From: Staphylococcus croceilyticus
Lineage (GTDB): Bacteria > Bacillota > Bacilli > Staphylococcales > Staphylococcaceae
Reading direction: 5' to 3'
DNA length: 64,000 nucleotides
NCBI RefSeq assembly: GCF_002902575.1
Contig: NZ_PPRD01000006.1
Location: 24,244 to 88,243, forward strand
Numbering within the stretch: position 1 is the first letter of the stretch; each line of letters opens with the position of its first letter. Made by a program: the position numbers and the translations under genes. Shown one piece after another: positions 8,251 through 21,229 of the stretch. The notes under the pieces were generated by a model that was not told the DNA's origin, did no database searches, and saw only the letters and a program-made list of their open reading frames with translations.

Positions 8251-9318
8251 CTAGTGGAATGGACATTTCATCGCTTGTTTCTCTTTGTAATGGAAATTAG
8301 GGTCTTTCATTTCATTATGATAACCATGATGATAATTCGCTGTTAACGTTGGTGAAAGTGGAGGCGCTAACCAAGACCATTTACCAGTCACTTCACGCTG
8401 TGCTGCATGTTCTTTTTGTTCAAATAGTTCAAATTGCTTTGATGCAGTTAAATGATCAACGATAGATACACCTTGAGATTTAAATGAATGATAGACAGCA
8501 TAATTTAACTCTACTAATGTTCGATCTTTATTAAATGATTTATTTTTAAGTGTATCAAATTCGAAAGCTTCTGCAACTTTTTCTAATAAATTGTAGCGAT
8601 AGGGGTCTGTGAAATTACGTACGGCTATCTCTGTTACCATATACCAACCATTAAATGGCGCGGTAGGGTAAGTAATACCGCCAATTTTTAAATCCATATT
8701 AGATATGATAGGCACACCATACCACTTTAAATTTAAATCTTTTAATTTTGGAAAATGGTCATGTTCAATATCGACCTCTTTTACTAAAGATGGTGGTATG
8801 TTATACAATTTTACCGGTTCATTAGGCAATTGATAAATTAATGGCAAAACATCAAAATCTGTACCTTGTCCTTGCCATCCTAAATGTTGTGCCAGTTGTG
8901 TGATGTCACGTTCAGACGGGTCGCCTTTATCTTCATAGCCGGCATAACGTATAAGTTGATTGTTGTATATACGGGGTGCCTTTTCAGAAGAAAAAATAGT
9001 AATATAAGGCTTTATCTTACCGTCGTTCGTTGCTTCATCTAAATGTGTATTAATCGCTTCGATGAAATCTGCTTCAGTTGTCACATCTCGAGCGTCTTTC
9101 ACATAAAGTGAATCCCAAAATAAGCGCCCGATACAGCGATTAGAGTTTCGCCACGCCATCTTTGCCCCGTAACTTAGCTCCTCATAGGTATGCGTATAGG
9201 TGCCAGTTTGAGCAATTTCTTCTTCGATTTCATTGATTCTTTTTTCTACTTTATTGGTTGGATATGCTAATTCGGAATACATGGTTTGTATAAATGACTT
9301 TGCTTCTTCAAATATCAT
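8251..9318 (-). CDS. nos: bacterial nitric oxide synthase oxygenase
   Basis: The 355-residue protein corresponds to the oxygenase domain of nitric oxide synthase and lacks a reductase domain, as usual in Firmicutes. It oxidises arginine to citrulline and NO with an external flavodoxin or ferredoxin reductase. Cys62 in [10 protein letters not shown] is the proximal haem ligand. The [14 protein letters not shown] segment supplies the arginine-binding glutamate. In S. aureus NO from this enzyme protects against oxidative stress and antibiotics. It heads the nos-pheA unit, and its promoter must lie in the 181-base divergent region shared with pncB. Confidence 0.95.
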   Translation of the reverse strand: MIFEEAKSFIQTMYSELAYPTNKVEKRINEIEEEIAQTGTYTHTYEELSYGAKMAWRNSNRCIGRLFWDSLYVKDARDVTTEADFIEAINTHLDEATNDGKIKPYITIFSSEKAPRIYNNQLIRYAGYEDKGDPSERDITQLAQHLGWQGQGTDFDVLPLIYQLPNEPVKLYNIPPSLVKEVDIEHDHFPKLKDLNLKWYGVPIISNMDLKIGGITYPTAPFNGWYMVTEIAVRNFTDPYRYNLLEKVAEAFEFDTLKNKSFNKDRTLVELNYAVYHSFKSQGVSIVDHLTASKQFELFEQKEHAAQREVTGKWSWLAPPLSPTLTANYHHGYHNEMKDPNFHYKEKQAMKCPFH

Positions 9319-9444
9319 ATGAACACCTCAATAAGTATTATAATCTAGGCAACTAATGAACACATTCAAATATATTTTTTGTCACGAATTTGTCAGATAA
9401 CTTTATTTTTATTTTTTAAAAAGGGTAAATGTTCAGAGAATACT

Positions 9445-9475
9445 CACAATTCACTAATTGTGATAAAATATACAA
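9445..9475 (+). promoter_or_regulatory. extended -10 promoter with inverted repeat upstream of pncB
   Basis: TGATAAAAT (9461-9469) resembles an extended -10. A perfect 7-4-7 inverted repeat, CACAATT-CACT-AATTGTG (9445-9462), abuts and overlaps it, in the right place for a repressor operator. The regulator is unknown. Confidence 0.45.
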
Positions 9476-9499
9476 AAAGGATCGTTAGGAGAGATTAAG

Positions 9500-10969
9500 G
9501 TGTATCGTTACGAAGATAATAGTTTAATGCTACATAATGATTTATACCAAATTAATATGGCCGAAAGTTACTGGAATGATGGCATTCATGAACGTAACGC
9601 TGTATTTGATTTGTATTTTAGAAGTATGCCATTTGAAAGTGGTTACGCAGTATTTAATGGATTAAAACGAGTAATTCAATTTATTGAGAATTTCCACTTC
9701 AGTGATTCAGATATTGAATACTTACAATCTATTGGATATCAAAATGATTTCCTATCTTATTTAAAGAATCTTAAATTTACAGGTAATATTCGCGCTATGC
9801 AAGAAGGGGAATTATGCTTTGGGAATGAACCATTATTACGCGTAGAAGCGCCTCTTATTCAAGCACAACTGATAGAAACGGTATTATTAAATATTATTAA
9901 TTTCCATATATTAATTGCTACAAAAGCGAGTCGTATTCGCCAAGTAGCGCCTAATGATACGTTGATGGAATTTGGTACAAGACGTGCACAAGAACTTGAT
10001 GCAGCAGTTTGGGGCGCACGTGCCGCTTATATAGGCGGTTTCGATTCAACAAGTAATGTGCGTGCTGGTAAATTATTTGGTCTTCCAGTTTCTGGAACAC
10101 ATGCACATGCGTTAGTTCAAACATACGGTGATGAATACAAAGCATTTAACATTTATGCTGAACGTCACAAGAATTGTGTCTTTTTAGTAGATACGTTCCA
10201 TACCTTGAAATCAGGTGTGCCAAACGCTATCAAAGTAGCCAAAGAATTAGGCGATAAAATTAATTTCGTGGGTATACGTTTAGATTCAGGCGATATTGCT
10301 TATTTATCAAAAGAAGCACGACGTATGTTAGATGATGCGGGCTTTACAAATGCGAAGATTATCGCTTCTAATGATTTAGATGAACAAACAATAATGAACT
10401 TGAAATCTCAAGGTGCTAAAGTGGATTCATGGGGTGTAGGTACGAAATTAATTACCGGTTATGATCAACCAGCGCTAGGTGCAGTCTACAAATTAGTAGC
10501 AATTGAAGATGAAAACGGAGAATATATTGATCGCATTAAACTATCTAACAATGCTGAAAAGGTTACAACACCTAGTAAGAAAAAAGTTTACAGAATTATT
10601 AACTCAAAAACTGGTAAAGCAGAAGGGGATTACATTACGTTAGAACATGAAAATCCTAATAATGAGAAACCATTAAAAATGTTCCATCCAGTTCATACGT
10701 ATAAAATGAAACACATTAAACATTTCGAAGCCATTGACTTACATCACTCTATTTTTGAAAATGGTCAACTCGTTTATGACTTGCCAAGTGAAAAAGAAGC
10801 GCAAGATTATTTAAAACATGCACTTTCTAAATTATGGGATGAAAATAAACGTTACTTAAACCCACAAGAGTATCCAGTCGATTTAAGTACAGCATGTTGG
10901 GATAATAAACATAAACGCATTTTTGAAGTCGCAGAGCGTGTGAAAGAAATGGAGGAAGACAATGACTAA
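9500..10969 (+). CDS. pncB: nicotinate phosphoribosyltransferase
   Basis: It joins nicotinate to PRPP, giving nicotinate mononucleotide, the committed step of the Preiss-Handler NAD salvage route. The 489-residue sequence has the family landmarks [41 protein letters not shown], the catalytic histidine region in GTHAHALV and the phosphate-binding IIASNDLDE. Translation starts at GTG 9500 with TAGGAGAG upstream. It overlaps nadE by 8 bases, indicating translational coupling of two steps of the same pathway. Confidence 0.94.
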   Translation: MYRYEDNSLMLHNDLYQINMAESYWNDGIHERNAVFDLYFRSMPFESGYAVFNGLKRVIQFIENFHFSDSDIEYLQSIGYQNDFLSYLKNLKFTGNIRAMQEGELCFGNEPLLRVEAPLIQAQLIETVLLNIINFHILIATKASRIRQVAPNDTLMEFGTRRAQELDAAVWGARAAYIGGFDSTSNVRAGKLFGLPVSGTHAHALVQTYGDEYKAFNIYAERHKNCVFLVDTFHTLKSGVPNAIKVAKELGDKINFVGIRLDSGDIAYLSKEARRMLDDAGFTNAKIIASNDLDEQTIMNLKSQGAKVDSWGVGTKLITGYDQPALGAVYKLVAIEDENGEYIDRIKLSNNAEKVTTPSKKKVYRIINSKTGKAEGDYITLEHENPNNEKPLKMFHPVHTYKMKHIKHFEAIDLHHSIFENGQLVYDLPSEKEAQDYLKHALSKLWDENKRYLNPQEYPVDLSTACWDNKHKRIFEVAERVKEMEEDND

Positions 10970-11783
10970 ATTACAAGATATCGTAGTGAAAGAAATGAAA
11001 GTGAAAAAACAGATTGATAGTGAAAAAGAAGTGCATGAAATCATTCATTTTATTAAAGAATATGTTCAATCTCATGCTTTTATAAAATCACTTGTATTAG
11101 GCATTTCTGGTGGTCAAGATTCTACATTAACAGGTAAACTTGCTCAACTTGCAGTAGAAGAATTACGTAAAGAAGGACGAGAATGTCAATTTATCGCTGT
11201 AAAATTACCATATGGCGTACAAAAAGATGCGGATGAAGTAGAAGATGCGCTTAAATTTATTCAACCAGATGAAACGATTACAGTTAATATTAAGCCTGCG
11301 GTAGATCAAAGTGTTCAATCACTGAAAGAAGCGGGAATTGAACTAACAGACTTCCAACGTGGTAATGAAAAAGCGCGTGAACGTATGAAAGTACAATTTT
11401 CAATAGCTTCTAACCGTAGCGGTATTGTCATTGGTACAGATCACTCGGCTGAGAATATCACTGGTTTCTATACTAAATATGGCGATGGCGCTGCTGATAT
11501 TGCACCTATTTTCGGATTAAATAAGCGACAAGGTAGACAATTATTACAATATTTAAATGCGCCTAAACATTTATATGAAAAAGTACCAACAGCGGATTTA
11601 GAAGATGATAAACCACAATTGCCTGACGAAGAAGCACTTGGTGTTACTTATGATCAAATTGATGATTATTTAGAGGGAAAAGAAGTACCAAGTGAGGCAC
11701 GCGAAACAATTGAAAAACATTATGTTCGCAATGCGCATAAACGTGAGTTGGCTTATACCCGTTACACTTGGCCTAAAAACTAA
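10962..11783 (+). CDS. nadE: ammonia-dependent NAD synthetase
   Basis: The 273-residue enzyme amidates deamido-NAD to NAD using ATP and ammonia. It has the PP-loop [12 protein letters not shown] and the downstream [25 protein letters not shown] substrate segment. The glutaminase domain of the long enzymes is absent, so free ammonia is the donor. It overlaps the end of pncB by 8 bases and is followed by a hairpin terminator, completing a two-gene NAD salvage operon. Confidence 0.95.
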   Translation: MTKLQDIVVKEMKVKKQIDSEKEVHEIIHFIKEYVQSHAFIKSLVLGISGGQDSTLTGKLAQLAVEELRKEGRECQFIAVKLPYGVQKDADEVEDALKFIQPDETITVNIKPAVDQSVQSLKEAGIELTDFQRGNEKARERMKVQFSIASNRSGIVIGTDHSAENITGFYTKYGDGAADIAPIFGLNKRQGRQLLQYLNAPKHLYEKVPTADLEDDKPQLPDEEALGVTYDQIDDYLEGKEVPSEARETIEKHYVRNAHKRELAYTRYTWPKN

Positions 11784-11824
11784 ATTCAGACTCTAAATAT
11801 AAACACTTTCACTATATATCACCT

Positions 11825-11880
11825 TATGGGTAACTCACTGATTTATGAGTAGTATACTCCTTTTGTTACCCATTTCGTTT
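11825..11880 (+). terminator. intrinsic terminator of pncB-nadE
   Basis: Arms atgggtaac (11826-11834) and gttacccat (11865-11873), with an inner actca / tgagt pairing, are followed by TTCGTTTCG. The T-run is weak. Confidence 0.6.
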
Positions 11881-12028
11881 CGTTGATTGACAAGGATTTT
11901 CTTGCAGTTTTTATTCTGTAAATTACATGTTTAATCACTATTCTATAAAGATTTTTTAGTGACAAATTAAATATTCACTGATAAAATAATTTCGATTTCA
12001 GTTATACAAGGAAGAAATGGGGATTAAC

Positions 12029-12634
12029 ATGTCAGTGATCACATCAAATCCATGGTCAATGGTTATAGCGATATTCATCATTAATGTGTTTTACGTAACA
12101 TTTTTAACAATGCGTACAATCTTAACATTAAAAGGGTATCGTTATATAGCAGCAGCAGTGAGTTTCCTTGAAGTATTAATTTATGTGGTTGGTCTTGGAC
12201 TAGTAATGTCTAGTCTTGATCAAATTCAGAATATCTTTGCATATGCCTTTGGTTTCTCAATAGGTATCATGGTAGGTATGAAGATTGAAGAGAAACTTGC
12301 CTTAGGATATACGGTCGTCAACGTTACTTCAGCAGAATACGAATTAGATTTGCCTAACGAATTAAGAAATTTAGGTTATGGTGTTACGCACTATGAAGCG
12401 CATGGTAGAGATGGTAGCCGAATGGTTATGCAAATTTTAACGCCACGTCGTTATGAACGTAAATTAATGGAAACAGTTCGTAATTTAGATGAAAAAGCAT
12501 TCATCATTGCTTATGAACCAAGAGCTATTCATGGTGGATTCTGGACGAAAGGCGTACGTACACGTAAAGTTAAAGCATACGAAGTAGAAGAAATAGAAAG
12601 CGTTGTGGAACACAGTGAAGTTCAGAGTAAATGA
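12029..12634 (+). CDS. UPF0316 / DUF2179 (DUF5698) membrane protein
   Basis: The protein has three hydrophobic helices in its first ~90 residues ([55 protein letters not shown]), then a soluble DUF2179 domain ([32 protein letters not shown]). The function is unknown; DUF2179 domains are thought to bind small ligands. I prefer ATG 12029 over 12017 because the resulting [10 protein letters not shown]-terminus matches the S. aureus homologue as I recall it. It overlaps the following NETI gene by 20 bases, so the two are translationally linked. Confidence 0.8.
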   Translation: MSVITSNPWSMVIAIFIINVFYVTFLTMRTILTLKGYRYIAAAVSFLEVLIYVVGLGLVMSSLDQIQNIFAYAFGFSIGIMVGMKIEEKLALGYTVVNVTSAEYELDLPNELRNLGYGVTHYEAHGRDGSRMVMQILTPRRYERKLMETVRNLDEKAFIIAYEPRAIHGGFWTKGVRTRKVKAYEVEEIESVVEHSEVQSK

Positions 12635-12794
12635 GAACGAAACGATTGCTGATTGTTTAGCGCGTATGCGTGAAGAAGGTTATATGCCAGTCCGTCGTAT
12701 TGAAAAACCAGTTTATACTGAAGATAAAAATGGTAATGTAGAAGTTTTACGTCAAGATATCCAATTTGTTGGTAAGAAAATTGAAGATGAATAA
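12615..12794 (+). CDS. NETI motif-containing small protein
   Basis: The 59-residue protein has the NENETI motif near its start and [14 protein letters not shown] in the middle, which define the conserved NETI family of Bacillales. I chose GTG 12615 because [11 protein letters not shown] matches the usual family N-terminus; an upstream TTG (12603) would add four residues and lacks a ribosome site. It overlaps the UPF0316 gene by 20 bases and ends at a strong terminator. The function is unknown, but the constant pairing suggests a shared role. Confidence 0.8.
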   Translation: MKFRVNENETIADCLARMREEGYMPVRRIEKPVYTEDKNGNVEVLRQDIQFVGKKIEDE

Positions 12795-12816
12795 TTGAAT
12801 AGGAAGATTTAAATGA

Positions 12817-12868
12817 GAAATCTAAGTGCAATTTCTAAATATCGATGGCACTTAGATTTCTTTTTTTA
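12817..12868 (+). terminator. intrinsic terminator
   Basis: A 13-base perfect stem, gaaatctaagtgc (12817-12829) and gcacttagatttc (12848-12860), is followed by seven T residues. Confidence 0.93.
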
Positions 12869-12973
12869 TTATGGACATTGGTGTCTATTTTCCAAATAAT
12901 CTATTATACTTAATCTATAGAAAAAAGGTTTACACTTTTTAAATAAAATCTGTTAAACTAAAAATAAGTACTT

Positions 12974-12996
12974 AAACACGAACTATTAACGTGTTT
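12974..12996 (+). promoter_or_regulatory. candidate PurR operator upstream of purB
   Basis: AAACACGAACTAT (from 12974) matches the PurBox pattern AWWWCCGAACWWT at 11 of 13 positions as I recall it. It also forms a 7-9-7 inverted repeat with cgtgttt (12990-12996). It lies 16 bases downstream of a plausible TTTACA (12929) / TTAAAC (12953) promoter and 58 bases before purB. Confidence 0.4.
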
Positions 12997-13038
12997 TTAT
13001 AATTAATGTACAGTTTTTGTGATGAATCTAATACATAG

Positions 13039-14349
<1,311 letters not shown>

Positions 14350-14443
14350 ACCTATACTCTTTTTCAATAAAATGACTACACTTTAATTATTTAATGCGTT
14401 AAAATAAATTTATATTGAAATTGGAATATAGGGGTTGTTTGAG

Positions 14444-14746
14444 ATGCAAATCGAGAAACTACGCGGACAAGCATTAGATGAATTATTTGATGCGATATTA
14501 ACACTAGAAAATAGAGAAGAATGTTATGAGTTCTTCGATGATTTATGCACAGTAAACGAAATCCAATCATTATCTCAAAGACTTCAAGTCGCTAAAATGA
14601 TTAAACAAGGTTTTACTTATGCCATAATTGAAAAAGAGTCTGGCGCTTCAACAGCTACTATTTCTAGAGTGAAACGTTCATTACAATGGGGTAATGATGC
14701 ATATACAATGATTTTAGATCGTTTAAATATTGAAACAAAAGAATAA
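14444..14746 (+). CDS. YerC/YecD-family TrpR-like DNA-binding protein
   Basis: The 100-residue protein starts MQIEKLRGQALDELFDAIL. It contains a TrpR-like helix-turn-helix (GFTYAIIEKESGASTATISRVKRSL) that matches the YerC/YecD family. The ligand and targets are not shown by the sequence. I chose ATG 14444, 9 bases after AGGGG, rather than TTG 14435, because it gives the family-typical N-terminus. It precedes the pcrB-pcrA-ligA operon but is separated from it by a terminator. Confidence 0.85.
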   Translation: MQIEKLRGQALDELFDAILTLENREECYEFFDDLCTVNEIQSLSQRLQVAKMIKQGFTYAIIEKESGASTATISRVKRSLQWGNDAYTMILDRLNIETKE

Positions 14747-14760
14747 ACAGTATATATAAC

Positions 14761-14790
14761 AGGCTGAGACGCAAAGTCTCAGCCTTAATT
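14761..14790 (+). terminator. intrinsic terminator
   Basis: Stem ggctgagac (14762-14770) and gtctcagcc (14776-14784) with a 5-base loop, followed by TTAATTAATG. The stem resembles the ctgagac/gtctcag stems at 21030 and 34477. Confidence 0.85.
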
Positions 14791-14913
14791 AATGTCTTCT
14801 TGTTCAATAATTTAAATTTTATTTTTCCTATAAAAAGCCGAGGAATCTATTTAGAACTCATAGATTAAAAATGCTATAATTTAGTGTATGTTAAAAAAAG
14901 GAGTTATGGATAT

Positions 14914-15609
14914 ATGTATGACATTAAAGAGTGGCAACATGTGTTTAAACTGGATCCCGCAAAGGATATTAGTGACAAGGATTTAGAAGCATTATGTATG
15001 TCTGAAACTGATGCAATAATGATTGGTGGTACAGATGATATCACTGAGGATAATGTCATTCATTTAATGAGTAGAGTGAGACGATATCCATTACCATTAG
15101 TGCTTGAAATTTCAAATTTAGAAAGTATCATGCCCGGTTTTGATTTTTACTTTGTACCAACCGTGTTGAACAGTAATGATACTAAGTACCATAATGGTAT
15201 TTTACATAAAGCGTTAAAAGAATATGGTCATATGATTAATTTCGAGGAAGTCATATTTGAAGGTTATTTAGTGCTTAATGCAGAAAGCAAAGTTGCACAA
15301 GTGACACAGGCAGAGACAGAGTTAACTACAGAGGATATTGAAGCATATGCACAAATGGTTAATGATATGTACAAATTACCAGTTATGTATATTGAATATA
15401 GTGGTACATATGGAGATGTTGAACAAGTGAAAGCAGCGTCTCAAATGCTATCAACAACTCAGTTATTTTATGGTGGCGGAATTAGTTCATTAGAAGAAGC
15501 CAAGGAAATGAAAGATATTGCTGATACTATTGTAGTAGGTAATATTGTTTATTCGGATATTAAAAAAGCATTAAAAACTGTAAAAATAAAAAAGGAGTCT
15601 AATAAATGA
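14914..15609 (+). CDS. pcrB: heptaprenylglyceryl phosphate synthase (PcrB)
   Basis: The 231-residue TIM-barrel enzyme transfers a heptaprenyl chain from heptaprenyl diphosphate to glycerol-1-phosphate, giving an ether lipid precursor. Key segments are [34 protein letters not shown] and the phosphate-binding [10 protein letters not shown] chose ATG 14914, 10 bases after AAGGAG (14898-14903), over GTG 14884, since MYDIKEW is the family N-terminus. Its stop overlaps the pcrA start by 4 bases, so the two are coupled although the functions are unrelated. Confidence 0.9.
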   Translation: MYDIKEWQHVFKLDPAKDISDKDLEALCMSETDAIMIGGTDDITEDNVIHLMSRVRRYPLPLVLEISNLESIMPGFDFYFVPTVLNSNDTKYHNGILHKALKEYGHMINFEEVIFEGYLVLNAESKVAQVTQAETELTTEDIEAYAQMVNDMYKLPVMYIEYSGTYGDVEQVKAASQMLSTTQLFYGGGISSLEEAKEMKDIADTIVVGNIVYSDIKKALKTVKIKKESNK

Positions 15610-17798
15610 ATTCATTAGTAGCAAATATGAATAAAGAGCAAAGTGAAGCTGTAAGAACGACTGAAGGACCATTGCTTATTATGGCCGGCGCTGGTTCTGG
15701 TAAAACAAGAGTGTTAACGCATCGAATCGCTTATTTATTAGATGAAAAAGATGTTTCTCCTTACAACATATTAGCAATCACTTTTACAAATAAAGCAGCA
15801 AAAGAAATGAAAGAGCGTGTGGAACATTTAGTAGGGGAAGAGGCACAAGTGATATGGATGTCTACTTTCCACTCAATGTGCGTGAAGATATTAAGACGTG
15901 ATGCTGACCGCATCGGTATAGAACGTAACTTCACAATTATTGATCCTACCGATCAAAAATCAGTCATCAAAGATGTACTGAAAAATGAAAATATTGATAG
16001 CAAGCGTTTTGAACCTCGAATGTTTATCGGTGCAATTAGTAATTTAAAAAATGAGTTAAAGACACCGGAAGATGCGATGAATGAAGCAAATGATTTCCAT
16101 TCACAAATGGTAGCGACAGTTTATAGTGGCTATCAACGTCAACTATCACGAAATGAAGCATTAGATTTTGATGATTTAATTATGAAGACCATTCGTTTGT
16201 TTGAACGTGTTCCAGATGCATTAGAATATTATCAAAATAAATTCCAATATATTCATGTCGACGAATATCAAGATACTAACAAAGCACAATATACACTTGT
16301 TAAATTATTGGCTAGTAAATTTAAAAATTTATGTGTAGTAGGTGACTCAGATCAATCTATTTATGGTTGGCGTGGTGCCGATATACAAAATATTCTATCT
16401 TTCGAAGAGGACTATCCTGAAGCTAAGACCATTTTCCTAGAACAAAACTACCGATCAACTAAGACGATATTAACAGCAGCCAATGAAGTGATAAAAAATA
16501 ACACAGAACGTAAACCTAAAGGATTATGGACAGCTAATACTGGTGGCGAAAAAATTAAATATTATGAAGCGATGACAGAACGTGATGAAGCGGAATATGT
16601 TGTGCGTGAAATCATTAAGCATCGTAAGTTAGGCAAAGATTATAGCGATATGGCTATTCTGTATAGAACAAATGCCCAATCTCGTGTACTAGAGGAAACA
16701 TTTATGAAATCTAATATTCCTTACACAATGGTAGGGGGCCAAAAGTTCTATGACCGCAAAGAGATTAAAGACTTATTAAGCTATCTACGAATTGTAGCTA
16801 ACAGCAATGATGACATCAGTTTACAGCGTATTATCAATGTCCCTAAACGGGGTATTGGTCCATCTTCAGTTGAAAAAATTCAACGCTACGCAATGGATAA
16901 TAATATCAGTATGTTTGATGCATTAGGTGAAGTTGATTTTATAGGCCTCTCTAAAAAGGTTACACAAGAATGTATTCAATTCTATGAACTTATTCAAAAC
17001 TTAATCAAAGAACAAGAGTTCCTTGAAATTAGTGAAATTGTAGATGAAATCCTTGATAAATCAGGCTATCGTCAAATGTTAGAACGTGAGCAATCAATTG
17101 AATCACGTTCACGCTTAGAAAATATCGATGAGTTCATGTCAGTACCTAAAGACTATGAAGAAAATACACCACTTGAAGAACAATCATTGATTAACTTTTT
17201 AACTGATTTATCATTAGTGGCAGATATTGATGAAGCGCAAATTGAAAATGGTGTAACACTAATGACAATGCATTCTGCGAAAGGTCTAGAGTTCCCAATC
17301 GTCTTCCTAATGGGTATGGAGGAATCATTATTCCCACATATTCGTGCAATTAAAAGCGATGATGAACATGAAATGGAAGAAGAACGCCGTATTTGTTACG
17401 TAGCAATTACGCGTGCGGAAGAAGTATTATACATCACGCACGCAACATCACGTATGTTATTCGGACGTTCTCAATCAAATATGCCATCACGTTTCTTACG
17501 TGAAATACCTGAAGATTTATTAGAAAAGCCTGCGAAACAACAGCGACAAGTTATTACTCCTAAATCTAAGACACCAGCTAAACGTGGATTTAGTAAACGT
17601 ACGACGTCATCTAAAAAACAAGTATCCGCTTCAGATTGGAACGTTGGTGATAAAGTGACACATAAATCTTGGGGAGAGGGTATGGTAAGTAATGTAAGTG
17701 AGAAAAATGGCTCAGTCGAATTAGATATTATCTTCAAATCTGAAGGTCCTAAACGACTCTTAGCCCAATTTGCCCCAATCACTAAAAAGGAGGATTAA
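15606..17798 (+). CDS. pcrA: ATP-dependent DNA helicase PcrA (UvrD/Rep family)
   Basis: The 730-residue superfamily 1A helicase has Walker [11 protein letters not shown], motif Ia [11 protein letters not shown], motif [10 protein letters not shown], motif [17 protein letters not shown], motif IV QNYRS, motif [12 protein letters not shown] and motif [10 protein letters not shown]. The C-terminal Tudor-like module ([20 protein letters not shown]) contacts RNA polymerase in relatives. It displaces recombinases and RNA polymerase, supports rolling-circle plasmid replication and is essential in S. aureus. It lies between pcrB (4-base overlap) and ligA (3-base gap) in one operon. Confidence 0.97.
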   Translation: MNSLVANMNKEQSEAVRTTEGPLLIMAGAGSGKTRVLTHRIAYLLDEKDVSPYNILAITFTNKAAKEMKERVEHLVGEEAQVIWMSTFHSMCVKILRRDADRIGIERNFTIIDPTDQKSVIKDVLKNENIDSKRFEPRMFIGAISNLKNELKTPEDAMNEANDFHSQMVATVYSGYQRQLSRNEALDFDDLIMKTIRLFERVPDALEYYQNKFQYIHVDEYQDTNKAQYTLVKLLASKFKNLCVVGDSDQSIYGWRGADIQNILSFEEDYPEAKTIFLEQNYRSTKTILTAANEVIKNNTERKPKGLWTANTGGEKIKYYEAMTERDEAEYVVREIIKHRKLGKDYSDMAILYRTNAQSRVLEETFMKSNIPYTMVGGQKFYDRKEIKDLLSYLRIVANSNDDISLQRIINVPKRGIGPSSVEKIQRYAMDNNISMFDALGEVDFIGLSKKVTQECIQFYELIQNLIKEQEFLEISEIVDEILDKSGYRQMLEREQSIESRSRLENIDEFMSVPKDYEENTPLEEQSLINFLTDLSLVADIDEAQIENGVTLMTMHSAKGLEFPIVFLMGMEESLFPHIRAIKSDDEHEMEEERRICYVAITRAEEVLYITHATSRMLFGRSQSNMPSRFLREIPEDLLEKPAKQQRQVITPKSKTPAKRGFSKRTTSSKKQVSASDWNVGDKVTHKSWGEGMVSNVSEKNGSVELDIIFKSEGPKRLLAQFAPITKKED

Positions 17799-17801
17799 TG
17801 A

Positions 17802-19805
<2,004 letters not shown>

Positions 19806-19817
19806 AGGAGTACGGCA

Positions 19818-21026
19818 ATGAAGCGGACACTACTATTAGTTATAATGTCGCTCGTGCTATTAGCGGCATGTGGCAACGGTAATAGCAATAAAAATGATCA
19901 ATCAGTTAATAAGCAACAAGATACACAATCAAATTCAAATAATGTTAAAACAATCGCTACCGATAAAAGTGTACAAGGCGATAATTACAGAACAATCCTA
20001 CCATTTAAAGAAAGTCAAGCACGTGGTGTCTTACAAGATAATATGGCAAACAGCTATAATGGGGGAGACTTTGAACGTGGCTTACTCAATTTAAGTAAGG
20101 AAGCTTTTCCAACAGATAAGTACTTATATCAAGATGGTCAGTATTTAAATAAAGATACGATTAATGCTTATTTAAGTCCTAAATATTCTAAAAAAGAAAT
20201 CGATAAAATGAGTGAAAGTGAGAAAAAATCTAAAAAAGCAAATCAGAATTTAGGTTTAAATCCTTCTCATGATGGAGAAACGAAACCAGAAAAAATTGCT
20301 GACAATTCTCCTGCCTATTTATCAAATATCTTAGAACAAGATTTCTACGATAGTAATGATACTAAAGGTTCTAATATTAAAGGTATGACAATTGGATTAG
20401 CCATGAATAGTGTGTATTATTATCAAAAAGAAAAAGATGGCCCAACGTATAGTAAAAACCTTGATGACAAAGAAATTGAAAAACAAGGTAAAGCCATGGC
20501 ATCTGAAATGTTAACGCGATTACGCGCTAATGATGATTTAAAAAATATTCCAATTCAATTTGCTATTTATAAACAATCAGGTCAAGATTCAATTACACCT
20601 GGAGAATTTATCGCAAATACAGTAGTAGATGATGATCAAACTAAAATCAGTAAGTGGAATAAAATCAATGAAGTATCAACATTATTACCTTCTGCTACTG
20701 CTGAAAAATATGATGAAAACTTAAATAATAACTTCAAACAATTTAATAATAATTTGCAATCATATTTCACTAACTTTACTCAAGCAGTAGGGAAAATCAA
20801 ATTCGTTGATAAAAAGCCTCAACAATTAACGATTGATTTGCCAATTGATTATTATGGTCAAGCTGAAACAATTGGTATTACACAATATGTGACAACACAA
20901 GCTGAAAAATATTTCGACAATATTGATAGCTATGAAATTCGTATTAAAGACGGTAATAATGCGCGCGCTTTAATTACAAAAACTAAAGATGATAAAGAAC
21001 CACAAGTTCATATTTATGATAATTAA
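19818..21026 (+). CDS. camS: CamS family lipoprotein
   Basis: The 402-residue protein begins with a lipoprotein signal (MKRTLLLVIMSLVLLAAC), so Cys18 would be lipidated and the mature protein anchored outside the membrane. In S. aureus the processed signal peptide of CamS gives the cAM373-type pheromone AIFILAA, which affects enterococcal plasmid conjugation. Here the corresponding seven residues (11-17) are SLVLLAA. The mature part opens with a Ser/Asn/Gln-rich linker, then the conserved CamS domain (RTILPFKESQARG, GMTIGLAMNSVYYY, VDLPIDYYGQAETIGITQYV). It is the last gene of the pcrB-ligA operon, closed by a terminator. Confidence 0.9.
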   Translation: MKRTLLLVIMSLVLLAACGNGNSNKNDQSVNKQQDTQSNSNNVKTIATDKSVQGDNYRTILPFKESQARGVLQDNMANSYNGGDFERGLLNLSKEAFPTDKYLYQDGQYLNKDTINAYLSPKYSKKEIDKMSESEKKSKKANQNLGLNPSHDGETKPEKIADNSPAYLSNILEQDFYDSNDTKGSNIKGMTIGLAMNSVYYYQKEKDGPTYSKNLDDKEIEKQGKAMASEMLTRLRANDDLKNIPIQFAIYKQSGQDSITPGEFIANTVVDDDQTKISKWNKINEVSTLLPSATAEKYDENLNNNFKQFNNNLQSYFTNFTQAVGKIKFVDKKPQQLTIDLPIDYYGQAETIGITQYVTTQAEKYFDNIDSYEIRIKDGNNARALITKTKDDKEPQVHIYDN

Positions 21027-21029
21027 TAG

Positions 21030-21075
21030 AAATGAAGCTGGGACAAAAATAAAATGTCTCAGCTTCATTTTACAT
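21030..21075 (+). terminator. intrinsic terminator of the pcrB-pcrA-ligA-camS operon
   Basis: Arms aaatgaagctg (21030-21040) and cagcttcattt (21060-21070) pair perfectly, with further pairing of gac / gtc, and TTTTA follows. Its loop sequence (acaaaaataaaatgt) is nearly the same as that of the terminator after gatD. Confidence 0.88.
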
Positions 21076-21078
21076 ATA

Positions 21079-21093
21079 GGCAGTAGCTGACTG
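21079..21093. repeat. dispersed repeat element, copy 1 (GGCAGTAGCTGACTG)
   Basis: The 15-base word GGCAGTAGCTGACTG occurs here and again at 34521-34535. Both copies sit just after a terminator with the same gacaaaa..ataaaatgtc loop. They look like remnants of one dispersed intergenic repeat family. Confidence 0.6.
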
Positions 21094-21152
21094 GTTTTTA
21101 AAAACGGATTTAAAATCCAAGAGACCGCACAGTCTACTTCTCTCTACAACTA

Positions 21153-21200
21153 TAAAAAATAGCTGTGAAGAAATCTATCGTCATAGATCTCTTCATAGCT
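21153..21200 (-). terminator. intrinsic terminator of putP
   Basis: A long stem (agctgtgaagaaatctat at 21161-21178 with atagatctcttcatagct at 21183-21200, two mismatches) is followed on the minus strand by ATTTTTTAT. Confidence 0.85.
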
Positions 21201-21229
21201 AATCTTAGTATGCTTCTATATACAAATAT

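Noticed and set aside
9458..9475. A Rex operator at pncB
   Set aside because: 15 of 18 bases match, but half of the match is the extended -10 itself, and the same TGTGATAAAATATA sequence occurs at 1517-1530 upstream of an unrelated gene; kept only as a side remark.
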